A DNA stretch of 40,094 nt from an uncultured Spirochaetales bacterium (GTDB lineage: Bacteria > Spirochaetota > Spirochaetia > Sphaerochaetales > Sphaerochaetaceae), in contig CADCOT010000089.1 of the NCBI GenBank assembly GCA_902803145.1, positions 1 to 40,094 of the forward strand. Reading direction: 5' to 3'. Shown here piece by piece: positions 16,998 through 24,280 of the stretch (its first letter is position 1; each line of letters starts with the position of its first letter). A program made the position numbers and the translations under genes. The notes under the pieces are model-generated. The model was given only the letters and a program-made list of their open reading frames with translations. It was not told the origin of the DNA and searched no databases.

Positions 16998-17052
16998 TGT
17001 CGCATTTTGTTTTCCAAATGTGTATAAATGTATATAACGAAAAAAAACGGAG
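16998..17052 (+). promoter_or_regulatory. P1: probable ECF-sigma promoter of precursor gene 1
   Basis: GTCGCA (16998-17003), 14 nt, TGTGTATAA (17018-17026), a TATAACG tract, a run of A and CGGAGGCA precede precursor 1. The same block, with the same 14-nt spacing and about 85% identity over some 57 nt, precedes precursor 2 at 22355-22408. No sigma-70 -35 hexamer is seen. The ECF sigma gene in the same cassette is the natural candidate reader. Confidence 0.6.
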
Positions 17053-17060
17053 GCATTACG

Positions 17061-17222
17061 ATGTCAGATAAAAAGAAAATTAAAGAAGCAGATGAAGGAA
17101 GAGTCACAACAAAGGCTAGTGTTCTGACAGATGAACTGCTGGACAAGGCAACCGGCGGTAATAAACCCACTCTTGTCAGAGTCAGAAAAGATCAATTTAG
17201 AAGTGACAGATGCGAAGGTTAA
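17061..17222 (+). CDS. Double-glycine leader peptide precursor 1 (RiPP/bacteriocin-like)
   Basis: A 53-residue peptide starting 'MSDKKKIKEAD', with GGAGG 8 nt before the ATG. A charged leader ends 'SVLTDELLDKATGG', a typical double-glycine site cut by C39 peptidases during export. The remaining core of about 19 residues, 'NKPTLVRVRKDQFRSDRCEG', is basic and has one Cys. The C39 exporter lies two genes downstream. A longer reading from 17028 starts inside the promoter block and is rejected. Whether the mature peptide is modified or antimicrobial cannot be told. Confidence 0.7.
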   Translation: MSDKKKIKEADEGRVTTKASVLTDELLDKATGGNKPTLVRVRKDQFRSDRCEG

Positions 17223-17240
17223 TCTGATTTAATCTGAAAG

Positions 17241-17268
17241 TTGACCAAGTTTCGTTTAGCATTAGAAT
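17241..17268 (+). promoter_or_regulatory. Sigma-70-type promoter upstream of the export genes
   Basis: TTGACC (17241-17246), 16 bp, TAGAAT (17263-17268), about 20 bp before the HlyD-like start codon. It would let the exporter genes be transcribed independently of P1. Confidence 0.45.
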
Positions 17269-17288
17269 AGAATGTAACGGAGCTTGTT

Positions 17289-17519
17289 ATGGAGAATAAG
17301 AAAATATTCCGAGAGAAGAGCCTTGAAAGGATTTCCTCTCCGGACAAGATTAACGATTATATCAAGACAACAACGCCCGGAATCTGGATTGTTCTCATTG
17401 CCGTTCTGCTTATTCTGGCAGGAGCAATAGTCTGGAGTGTGTTTGGTCGCATTACGGTGAATACCCCGTCCGGAAGCAAGACGGTTGCTCCCGTTACATA
17501 CATTCTGCCTTCTGAGTGA
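17289..17519 (+). CDS. Very short HlyD-type membrane-anchor protein of the peptide exporter
   Basis: A 76-residue protein. 'KSLERISSPDKINDYIKTTT' and then 'PGIWIVLIAVLLILAGAIVW' match the N-terminus of NHLM-type bacteriocin secretion (HlyD/membrane-fusion) proteins, which are normally about 250 residues or more. Here the reading stops shortly after the single membrane helix (about 31-53) and a short outer tail, and the ABC exporter begins within 10 bp. No remnant of the missing hairpin and lipoyl domains is visible. GGAG lies 6 nt before the ATG. It could be a genuine mini-anchor or an old truncation. Confidence 0.7.
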   Translation: MENKKIFREKSLERISSPDKINDYIKTTTPGIWIVLIAVLLILAGAIVWSVFGRITVNTPSGSKTVAPVTYILPSE

Positions 17520-17527
17520 GATTGGGT

Positions 17528-19681
17528 ATGAAGATAGCAAAGGTTCCTGTCATTTTACAGATGGAAGCTCAGGAGTGCGGGGCAGCATGTCTTACGATGG
17601 TGCTTGCCTATTACGGCAAATGGGTTCCCCTGGAAAAGATAAGAGAAGACTGCGGTGTGTCCAGAGACGGAGTCAAGGCGGGTAACATAGCAAGAGTTGC
17701 CAGAACTTATGGACTTGAGGCCAACGGATACAGCATGGAGCTTGAACAACTCAAGCAGCAAGCTGTTTTTCCCTGCATTATTCACTGGAACTTTGACCAC
17801 TTTGTAGTACTCAAGGGATTCAAAAAAAACAGATATTACATTAATGACCCGGAGAAGGGAGATCTTGTCTTATCTGAGAAAGAGTTTGATGAAGGCTTTA
17901 CCGGTGTGTGCCTTATGTTCGCTCCGGGAAAGACTTTCAAGCCATCAGGTTCTCCGAAAAGTATTTTTGCGTTTGCAGCAAAAAGAATGAAGAAGATAAA
18001 GAACGAGATGCGCTTTGTTGCCATTGCCACGGCAATTCTGTCCCTGTTGGGAATAATCTCAGCTGCAATGTCACGCTTTTTCTTGGACAACCTTCTTGGC
18101 GGAGGCAACCCCGATTCAGTAAGACCGTTTATACTGATACTCTGCGGTTTCACCCTTATAGAGGCCATAACTGCATGGCTTCTGTCCTATAACTCATTTA
18201 AAATCAGCGGAAAGTTTGCCGCTTCTGAGAACGCCAGTTTCTTTTGGCATGTTTTGCATCTGCCCATGAGGTTCTTCTCACAGAGAATGGCAGGCGATAT
18301 TGAGCAGAGAAGGGAATCCAGCGCCCAGATAGCTGACCGCCTGGTCAACATACTTGCCCCTCTGTTCATAAACATTGTGATGCTTGTGTTCTACTTTGTG
18401 GTAATGCTCAAGTATTCCGTTACAATGACCCTTATCGGGCTGTTCTTTGTAATTCTTAATCTGTTTATAACAAGTCTTGTGGGACGCAAAAGAACCAACC
18501 TCATGCGTGTAATGCTCAGAAACGAGGCCAAGCTTTATTCTGCAACATTGCACGGTGTGGATATGGTGGAATCCATAAAGAGCAGCGGTGCAGAAAACAG
18601 TTTCTTCCGTAAGTGGGCAGGATATCAGGCCGGAGTAAACACCCAGAATGTTGAATTTGCACGCCTTGATGCAAGGTTGGGAAAGCTTCCTCAGATAATA
18701 ATGGAGCTTACAGGAAACCTGATCTTGGTGATGGGAGCATATCTTGTTATTAAAGGCAACTTCACACCAGGTATGGTCTTGGCTTTTTCCGCTCTTATGA
18801 CAAAATTCTTCCTTCCTTCAGAGACACTTGCTGAAGCCGGACGTCAGATGCAGGAAATGCGTAGCGACATGGAACGCATAGATGACGTTATGGATTATCC
18901 ACAGGACTACATGTTTGCCGAAGCAAAGCGCAGCAAGAAAAAAGAGGAAAGGGCAAAACTTAGCGGAAACATCAGTGTCAGAAATGTACAGTTCGGGTAT
19001 TCAAATCTGACAGAGCCTCTTATCAAAGATTTCAATTTGGAACTTGAACCCGGAAAGAGCGTTGCAATAGTGGGAAGCTCCGGCTGCGGAAAGAGTACCA
19101 TGAGCCGCCTTCTTTCAGGTCTTTACAGACCTTGGGAAGGAGAGATTCTTTATGATGGCAAGGCTATAGATGAAATTGACCGAGATGTCTTTACAGGCTC
19201 CGTTGCCGTTGTTGATCAGAACATAATCCTGTTTGAGGATACAATTGCCAACAATATCAAGATGTGGGATACCTCAATTGAGGATTTTGAAATGATAATG
19301 GCCGCCAGAGACGCTCAGATTCATGACGACATTATGGAGCGTGACGGCGGTTACCAATACAGACTTTCAGAAGACGGAAGAGACCTTTCCGGAGGTCAGA
19401 GGCAGCGTCTTGAGATTGCCAGAGTGCTGGCTCAGGATCCGTCTATAGTCATAATGGATGAGGCTACAAACGCTCTTGATGCCCAGACTGAATATGATGT
19501 TGTAAAGTCAATTAAGGATAGGGGGATAACCTGTGTAGTCATTGCCCACAGGCTCTCTACCATACGCGACTGTGATGAGATCATCGTCCTTGATAAAGGA
19601 CAGATTACAGAGCGTGGGACCCATGATGAACTTATGAAGCTTGATGGCCGGTATACAAGGCTTGTCACCGTTGAGGAGTAG
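17528..19681 (+). CDS. Peptidase (C39)/ABC exporter for leader peptides, NHLM type 1
   Basis: A 717-residue inner-membrane exporter. The N-terminal C39 peptidase (about 1-135) has 'QMEAQECGAACLTMVLAYYG' (catalytic C17, Q11), 'IIHWNFDHFVVL' (His) and 'INDPEKG' (Asp), so it should cut after the double glycine. Six membrane helices (about 155-430) follow, then an ATPase domain with Walker A 'GSSGCGKST', signature 'DLSGGQRQRLEIA', Walker B 'IVIMDEATNALD' and H-loop 'VIAHRLSTI'. A GTG at 17516 overlaps the preceding stop codon; I prefer the ATG at 17528, though neither has a strong SD. Architecture and neighbour match the NHLM-type peptidase/ABC pair. Confidence 0.9.
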   Translation: MKIAKVPVILQMEAQECGAACLTMVLAYYGKWVPLEKIREDCGVSRDGVKAGNIARVARTYGLEANGYSMELEQLKQQAVFPCIIHWNFDHFVVLKGFKKNRYYINDPEKGDLVLSEKEFDEGFTGVCLMFAPGKTFKPSGSPKSIFAFAAKRMKKIKNEMRFVAIATAILSLLGIISAAMSRFFLDNLLGGGNPDSVRPFILILCGFTLIEAITAWLLSYNSFKISGKFAASENASFFWHVLHLPMRFFSQRMAGDIEQRRESSAQIADRLVNILAPLFINIVMLVFYFVVMLKYSVTMTLIGLFFVILNLFITSLVGRKRTNLMRVMLRNEAKLYSATLHGVDMVESIKSSGAENSFFRKWAGYQAGVNTQNVEFARLDARLGKLPQIIMELTGNLILVMGAYLVIKGNFTPGMVLAFSALMTKFFLPSETLAEAGRQMQEMRSDMERIDDVMDYPQDYMFAEAKRSKKKEERAKLSGNISVRNVQFGYSNLTEPLIKDFNLELEPGKSVAIVGSSGCGKSTMSRLLSGLYRPWEGEILYDGKAIDEIDRDVFTGSVAVVDQNIILFEDTIANNIKMWDTSIEDFEMIMAARDAQIHDDIMERDGGYQYRLSEDGRDLSGGQRQRLEIARVLAQDPSIVIMDEATNALDAQTEYDVVKSIKDRGITCVVIAHRLSTIRDCDEIIVLDKGQITERGTHDELMKLDGRYTRLVTVEE

Positions 19682-19689
19682 GTACTGTT

Positions 19690-21846
19690 TTGAGTTGGTT
19701 TGAAGAACAGATTGAATTGAGAAAGAAAGCAGATAAGGAAGCCCTTGAGGATTCCTGTATGCAAATTGCAGGCTCTGTAACCGGAAAGATAATCAACGCC
19801 GCCCTCCATGACGGTGCAGTTGCAGAGATTCTTGCTTTCTACCACATAAAGAACAGGGAAGTCCCCAAAGATATAGAGTCTATTCTCAGACCTTCAGGAA
19901 TAATGATGAGGGATGTTGTCCTTTCGGAAAAATGGAGCAGCGATGCATCCGGGGCAATGCTTGCCAACTTCAAAGGCAGTAAGAATCCGGTTGCCCTGAT
20001 TCCTGACGGAGTTAAGGGATACAGATACCTTGATCCTAAAACGGGGCGTTTTGCTCATGTAAACAAGGACAGTGAAAAGCTTTTTGAGAATGAAGCTGTT
20101 GTGTTCTATAAGCCGCTTCCCAGTGAAAAACTGACAGTAAAGACACTGTATCGTTTTATTCTGAACTGTGTGGATAGAAAGGCTCTTGCCGGCTACCTTG
20201 TCTTTGGCTTGGTGTCTTTGTTTACAGGTATGCTGCTTCCGCTTTTGTCCAGAAACCTCTTTTCAACAGTTATTCCCACGGGCTCTGCTTCTGCTCTTAT
20301 TGCAGTTGCAGTTTTCATATTCTGTGTCTCCATAGGCAAATTCCTGTTCTCCGTTGTTCAGGATCTGTATCTGAAAAAGATATCTTTGGGTGTTAACCTT
20401 ACTTTGGAAAGTGCAACAATGATGAGGGTTCTCTCATTGCCCGTTTCTTTCTTTAAGAAGTACTCTGCAGGTGATTTGGGAAGAAGGGTTTCCTATGTAT
20501 CTCTTCTTGCAGAGAATCTGATAGACATGGGTTTTGCAGGTTTGTTTACAGCCGGCATTTCCATACTTTATGTATTTCAGATATTCACATTTGCTGCTCC
20601 GGTGGCACTTCCGGCTTTGATTGTCACAGTCTTGGTAGTTGCAACGGATATTATCACCCTTGTTCTCAGATCAAGAATCAAAGTAAAGCAGATGGAGTTG
20701 TCTGCAAAGGAAAGCGGTCTGTCTTATTCCTTTGTTTCAGGTATTGAGAAGATCAAACTCGCAGGTGCTGAAAACCGTGCTTTTGCCAAGTGGGGAAAGG
20801 CCTATGCTCAGCAGGCTGAGCTTATGTACAACCCGCCGGCCTTTATCAAGGTTTCCAGTGCAATAACCAGAATAATCCCGCTGGTCGGTACTATTGTCAT
20901 TTATCTTTCTGCAATAAAGTCCGGCCTGTCCGTTGGTGATTACTACGCATTTAACACTGCATTCGGAATGGTAACAGGCGCTCTTACATCACTTGGTTTG
21001 ATAATCGGCCCCGTGTCTGCCGTGCGTCCTATTCTTGAACTTGTTAAGCCCATAATGGAGACAGTTCCTGAGGTTTCAGAGGACAAACCTGTCATAGAAA
21101 AACTCTCCGGAGCTGTTGAGCTGAACAATGTATCATTCCGCTACAATGACAACATGCCACTGGTTCTGAACAATCTTAACCTTAAGATAAAACCGGGCGA
21201 GTATGTTGCAATAACAGGCAAAACAGGGTGCGGTAAGAGCACTCTGATGAGAATACTGCTTGGTTTTGAGACCCCTCAGAAGGGAGCTGTCTACTATGAC
21301 GGAAAAGACCTTTCCAAGATTGACCTTAAGTCTCTTAGGTCCAAGATAGGTACTGTTATGCAGAACGGGGATCTTTTCTCAGGTAATATTTTCTCAAACA
21401 TTGCTATTTCTGCTCCCGATCTTACATTGGATCAGGCTTGGGAAGCTGCCGAATCAGCAGGTATTGCGGATGACTTAAGGGAAATGCCCATGGGTATGTT
21501 TACCCTTATCTCCGAGGGTGCAAGTGAAATATCAGGAGGACAAAAGCAGAGAATCCTGATTGCCAGGGCAATTGCATCCCGTCCCAAGATTTTGATGTTT
21601 GACGAGGCCACAAGTGCTCTTGATAATTTAGCCCAGAAACAGGTTACAGACTCTTTAGACAAGCTTGATTGCACCAGGATAGTTATCGCCCACAGATTAT
21701 CAACAATAAGGCACTGTGACAGGATTATCGTTTTGGATAACGGCAGGATTGTGGAAGACGGAAACTACGAGAGTCTGATGAAGAAGAACGGTTTCTTTGC
21801 TGAACTTGTAAAGCGCCAGCAGGTTGAGAAAGGAAAAAAGGCATGA
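19690..21846 (+). CDS. Second ABC transporter of the peptide export system, NHLM type 2
   Basis: A 718-residue protein with a TTG start, GGAG 11 nt upstream, 8 bp after the first exporter gene. A soluble N-terminal region of about 150 residues lacks the C39 catalytic Cys. Six membrane helices (about 160-440) and an ATPase domain follow, with 'GKTGCGKST', 'EISGGQKQRILIA', 'ILMFDEATSALD' and 'VIAHRLSTI'. The pair of one peptidase-bearing and one peptidase-less ABC protein is characteristic of NHLM-type bacteriocin systems; they may form a heterodimer. The next gene overlaps by ATGA. Confidence 0.88.
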   Translation: MSWFEEQIELRKKADKEALEDSCMQIAGSVTGKIINAALHDGAVAEILAFYHIKNREVPKDIESILRPSGIMMRDVVLSEKWSSDASGAMLANFKGSKNPVALIPDGVKGYRYLDPKTGRFAHVNKDSEKLFENEAVVFYKPLPSEKLTVKTLYRFILNCVDRKALAGYLVFGLVSLFTGMLLPLLSRNLFSTVIPTGSASALIAVAVFIFCVSIGKFLFSVVQDLYLKKISLGVNLTLESATMMRVLSLPVSFFKKYSAGDLGRRVSYVSLLAENLIDMGFAGLFTAGISILYVFQIFTFAAPVALPALIVTVLVVATDIITLVLRSRIKVKQMELSAKESGLSYSFVSGIEKIKLAGAENRAFAKWGKAYAQQAELMYNPPAFIKVSSAITRIIPLVGTIVIYLSAIKSGLSVGDYYAFNTAFGMVTGALTSLGLIIGPVSAVRPILELVKPIMETVPEVSEDKPVIEKLSGAVELNNVSFRYNDNMPLVLNNLNLKIKPGEYVAITGKTGCGKSTLMRILLGFETPQKGAVYYDGKDLSKIDLKSLRSKIGTVMQNGDLFSGNIFSNIAISAPDLTLDQAWEAAESAGIADDLREMPMGMFTLISEGASEISGGQKQRILIARAIASRPKILMFDEATSALDNLAQKQVTDSLDKLDCTRIVIAHRLSTIRHCDRIIVLDNGRIVEDGNYESLMKKNGFFAELVKRQQVEKGKKA

Positions 21847-22337
21847 CGTTTCCCCAGGTCTATGAGACATATTATAAAAATGTATTCAACATGGTATACA
21901 TGAGGTTGCTCAACCGCGACGACGCCGAAGATGTGGTCCAGGAAATCTTTATTCATGCATACTCGGCCTGGGATTCCTATAATCAGGAAAAGGGCTCTGT
22001 TCTGACCTGGCTCTATGCTATTGCAAAAAACACACTGATTAACTACATGAGAAAGAACAAGAGCTTTTCACAGCCTTTTTCTATTGATGATGTGGTTGAA
22101 CCGGGAATTGAAGACAAAGAACTTGCTGCCCTTACAGATGACAACGCTCACGATGCCTACCTTATCCTTAGACAACTGAAAGACAGTGACCGCGAGCTTT
22201 TGACAATGCGCTATACCATGAATATGTCTTATAGAGAAATTGCAGAGGAAATAGGTTCCAATGAAAAGGCTGTTGGTAAGCGTATGGAACGTCTGGTTTC
22301 CAAGTGCCAAACAATAGCTGAAAAAATCAATTTGTAA
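21843..22337 (+). CDS. ECF-type RNA polymerase sigma factor
   Basis: A 164-residue sigma-70-family protein of ECF size. Region 2 has 'NRDDAEDVVQEIFIHAYSAW' and 'VLTWLYAIAKNTLINYMRK'. Region 4 has 'DRELLTMRYTMNMSYREIAE' followed by 'IGSNEKAVGKRMERL'. Its ATG overlaps the ABC stop (ATGA), so it is translationally coupled to the exporter. No anti-sigma gene follows. The duplicated block before precursors 1 and 2 is its likely target, giving a self-contained cassette switch. Confidence 0.88.
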   Translation: MTFPQVYETYYKNVFNMVYMRLLNRDDAEDVVQEIFIHAYSAWDSYNQEKGSVLTWLYAIAKNTLINYMRKNKSFSQPFSIDDVVEPGIEDKELAALTDDNAHDAYLILRQLKDSDRELLTMRYTMNMSYREIAEEIGSNEKAVGKRMERLVSKCQTIAEKINL

Positions 22338-22354
22338 AAATTTTTCAAAAAAAA

Positions 22355-22408
22355 GTCGCATTTCGTTTTTCAGATGTGTATAAGTATGTGTAACGAAAAA
22401 AACGGAGG
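22355..22408 (+). promoter_or_regulatory. P2: probable ECF-sigma promoter of precursor gene 2
   Basis: GTCGCA (22355-22360), 14 nt, TGTGTATAA (22375-22383), then GTAACG, an A-run and CGGAGGCA. It is the near-copy of P1 and lies 17 bp after the sigma-factor stop codon. Conservation extends through the untranslated leader to the SD, so part of the block may act in the mRNA. Confidence 0.6.
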
Positions 22409-22415
22409 CACGAAA

Positions 22416-22568
22416 ATGTCAAATGTTATTTGGAAAGATGATAAAGAGACTGAGATTGTTCTCAAAGTTAAGGATTCACAGGTTTTGACAGATGCAGAAC
22501 TGAACAGCGCATGCGGCGGTGTTTCAAAGGCAGGCGACGAAAAGAAAGAGGATATTATTGATAGGTAA
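22416..22568 (+). CDS. Double-glycine leader peptide precursor 2
   Basis: A 50-residue peptide starting 'MSNVIWKDDKETEIVLKV', with GGAGG 7 nt before the ATG. The leader ends 'SQVLTDAELNSACGG', parallel to 'SVLTDELLDKATGG' in precursor 1. The predicted mature part is about 15 residues, highly charged (Lys, Glu, Asp) and without Cys, unusual for a classic bacteriocin. The third small gene starts 4 bp after its stop. A longer reading from 22374 begins inside the promoter block and is rejected. Confidence 0.65.
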   Translation: MSNVIWKDDKETEIVLKVKDSQVLTDAELNSACGGVSKAGDEKKEDIIDR

Positions 22569-22572
22569 TCTG

Positions 22573-22761
22573 ATGAAGAATACTGAAGATATTTTCAAGA
22601 ATGCGGATTTTACACGCGGAAGTGACCATAAGCAGCAGCTTTACAGTACACTTTTTGAGAATTCTTCACAGAAGACTCTTAGCTTGTCTGACGATCAGCT
22701 CGATAGAGTTTCAGCGGCAGGTACTGGGATAAATAGTTTTAATAGTTTTCTGAAGAATTGA
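22573..22761 (+). CDS. Small leader-type peptide 3
   Basis: A 62-residue protein starting 'MKNTEDIFKNADFTRGSDHK'. The pattern ADFTRGSDHK...LYSTLFE and then 'LSLSDDQLDRVSAAG' resembles small leader-bearing proteins found beside peptide exporters, with an Ala-Ala-Gly end in place of Gly-Gly. Only about 14 residues follow ('TGINSFNSFLKN'), Asn/Ser-rich and without Cys. A longer reading from 22519 lies inside precursor 2 and is rejected. Its last 51 bp overlap the convergent oxidoreductase gene. It could be a third precursor or an accessory/immunity peptide. Confidence 0.55.
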   Translation: MKNTEDIFKNADFTRGSDHKQQLYSTLFENSSQKTLSLSDDQLDRVSAAGTGINSFNSFLKN

Positions 22762-23277
22762 TTCTACATCTGCACCGATAATATCCAGTCCGGTGGCTTT
22801 AATCAGTCTTACTTCGGGTATCCCGTGGTAAGACTTAGCTATTTCTTTGATATAGCCATAGCCGTATTCTTCAGGCGCAACCGGACCACCGGATGTTGTG
22901 ATGTACGTTAGGTGTTTTGCCTTACACAGTCCCTTGGGTGCACCTTCCGGGGTGTATACGAATGTTATTCCCAATACATTAATCTGCTCTATGTACTGCT
23001 TAAGCGAAGCCGGGAACGAAAGGTCCCAGTACGGAGCAGCAATTATTATTTCATCAGCCTTGGCATATTGTCTTGCAAGCTTGAACATAGGATTGTCATA
23101 ATCTTTTGCCGCAATAAGGCTGTCTCGTTTTTTAAGAAAGGCCTGATCAGCTACAGGGAAGGTAATTTCATGAAGTATTACTTCTTCATAATTCCCGTTA
23201 AGTTTGGAAAGCAGGCACTCTGCCAGTCTTCTTGTCCTTGAATTGTCATTTACACAGGCATTAATGAACAGTGTCAT
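22711..23277 (-). CDS. Flavodoxin-fold NAD(P)H oxidoreductase
   Basis: A 188-residue flavodoxin-like reductase of the AzoR/quinone-reductase type. 'INACVNDNSRTRRLAECLL' is the FMN phosphate-binding loop region, 'IIIAAPYWDLSFPASLKQYI' the second flavin contact, and 'TYITTSGGPV' the third. It probably transfers electrons from NAD(P)H to quinones, azo dyes or nitro compounds in the cytosol. GGAG lies 7 nt before the ATG. It is divergent from the HAD gene (49 bp), and its 3' end overlaps the third small peptide gene. Confidence 0.85.
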   Translation of the reverse strand: MTLFINACVNDNSRTRRLAECLLSKLNGNYEEVILHEITFPVADQAFLKKRDSLIAAKDYDNPMFKLARQYAKADEIIIAAPYWDLSFPASLKQYIEQINVLGITFVYTPEGAPKGLCKAKHLTYITTSGGPVAPEEYGYGYIKEIAKSYHGIPEVRLIKATGLDIIGADVESILQKTIKTIYPSTCR

Positions 23278-23326
23278 ATTTTTTCTCCATTCTCTTTAAG
23301 TTATAATACACCGAGAAGGGAAAGCA

Positions 23327-23932
23327 ATGATTCGCAATATCATTTTTGACATGGGAAATGTTCTGATTAAGTTTGTTCCTTCTCAAATAGTGGAGGAACT
23401 TGGCCTTACTTCAAAGGAAGACGAAGAACTTCTTTTGAAAACTGTCTTTCATTCCGGAGAATGGCACCAAACAGACCTGGGTACAATGACAGAACTTGAT
23501 CTGTGGAACAGTGTTTCTCAGAAACTCCCTAAGCACCTGCTTCCTTATGCCCATGACATTATCCTTGAATGGGACAAGGACCTGGTTCCGGTTCCCGGAA
23601 TGGAAGATTTTGTGAGAACTTGCAAGGAAAAGGGATATAAGATTTATCTTCTCTCCAATGCCAGTCTGCGACAGCCTTTGTACTTCCCGCGTATACCCGG
23701 AAATCAGTATTTTGACGGAACCGTCATTTCAGCTATTTTGGGAATCTGTAAGCCTGACAGAAGAATCTACGAATATCTGCTTTTTAAATACGGACTGAAA
23801 GCAGAGGAGTGCGTCTTTATAGATGACCTTCCTGCAAACATTGAGGCCGCAAATGAAGTGGGAATACACGGTATTATCTTTGACGGAGATGTTCAGAATC
23901 TGAAAAAGGCTTTAAGTCCTTTTTTCTCGTAA
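23327..23932 (+). CDS. HAD-family (subfamily IA) hydrolase
   Basis: A 201-residue haloacid-dehalogenase-superfamily phosphatase. Motif I is 'IIFDMGNVLIKF', slightly atypical because the second Asp of DxD is replaced by Asn (D-M-G-N), as in the 'FDMGNVL' group. Motif II is 'IYLLSNAS', the motif III lysine is in 'GICKPDRRIYEYLL', and motif IV is 'VFIDDLPANIEAA'. It is a cytosolic phosphatase of unknown substrate. AAGGGA precedes the ATG. The last 40 bp overlap the convergent HMA gene. Confidence 0.87.
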   Translation: MIRNIIFDMGNVLIKFVPSQIVEELGLTSKEDEELLLKTVFHSGEWHQTDLGTMTELDLWNSVSQKLPKHLLPYAHDIILEWDKDLVPVPGMEDFVRTCKEKGYKIYLLSNASLRQPLYFPRIPGNQYFDGTVISAILGICKPDRRIYEYLLFKYGLKAEECVFIDDLPANIEAANEVGIHGIIFDGDVQNLKKALSPFFS

Positions 23933-24153
23933 GGTGCAGACTCAACAGACAAACATGTATAGCCGCTAGCATTGATTGCATTTTTAAGTACTTGTGCATC
24001 TACTGTATCTTCAGTCAGAAATGATGCTTCTTTCTTGCTGCGCGATGCAACTACCTTCTTTGCAGAAGGAACTGCCTTACGAATAGCATCGCAGATATGA
24101 GCCTCACACATTCCGCACATCATTCCTTCAATCTTCAATGTTGTCTTAATCAA
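23893..24153 (-). CDS. Small heavy-metal-associated (HMA) domain protein
   Basis: An 86-residue HMA domain, 'IEGMMCGMCEAHICDAI' with the metal-binding C-x-x-C. It is probably a soluble Cu(I)-type metallochaperone, or a free-standing relative of the domain in metal-transport ATPases. The N-terminus begins at a TTG with GGAG 8 nt upstream. A C-terminal extension 'EKKGLKAFFRF' overlaps the HAD gene by 40 bp. Its promoter has a palindrome over the -10 region, consistent with metal-responsive control. No metal ATPase is in the window. Confidence 0.82.
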   Translation of the reverse strand: MIKTTLKIEGMMCGMCEAHICDAIRKAVPSAKKVVASRSKKEASFLTEDTVDAQVLKNAINASGYTCLSVESAPYEKKGLKAFFRF

Positions 24154-24175
24154 AGTTTAGTCTCCTATATTATTT

Positions 24176-24220
24176 AGTTAGCCTATGCTAACTATATTGA
24201 ATAACACAAAGAGAAATCAA
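24176..24220 (-). promoter_or_regulatory. Promoter with overlapping palindrome for the HMA gene
   Basis: On the minus strand TTGATT (24215-24220), 18 bp, TATAGT (24191-24196) form a promoter. AGTTAGC-CTAT-GCTAACT (24176-24193) overlaps the -10 and the start site. The half-site resembles DtxR/MntR-type metalloregulator boxes (TTAGGTTAG-like), but the regulator is not present here. Confidence 0.5.
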
Positions 24221-24230
24221 GCCATATAAT

Positions 24231-24264
24231 CCCGGAAAACGCAAATCCAATTTGCGAATTCGGG
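24231..24264. repeat. Nested inverted repeat between HMA and DUF6442-like genes
   Basis: An inner perfect stem CGCAAAT-CCA-ATTTGCG (24240-24256) sits within an outer CCCG (24231-24234) and CGGG (24261-24264). No T-run follows on either strand, so it is not an obvious terminator. It may be a regulatory site or an RNA structure. Confidence 0.4.
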
Positions 24265-24280
24265 AAAAGTGAAGAATATC

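Noticed and set aside
17061-22761. Classic lantibiotic or thiopeptide cluster
   Set aside because: No LanB/LanC/LanM, YcaO or radical SAM gene is present and the predicted cores have almost no Cys.
24231-24264. Nested inverted repeat as a terminator for the HMA or DUF6442-like gene
   Set aside because: It is upstream of both genes and lacks a T-run, so termination is unlikely.
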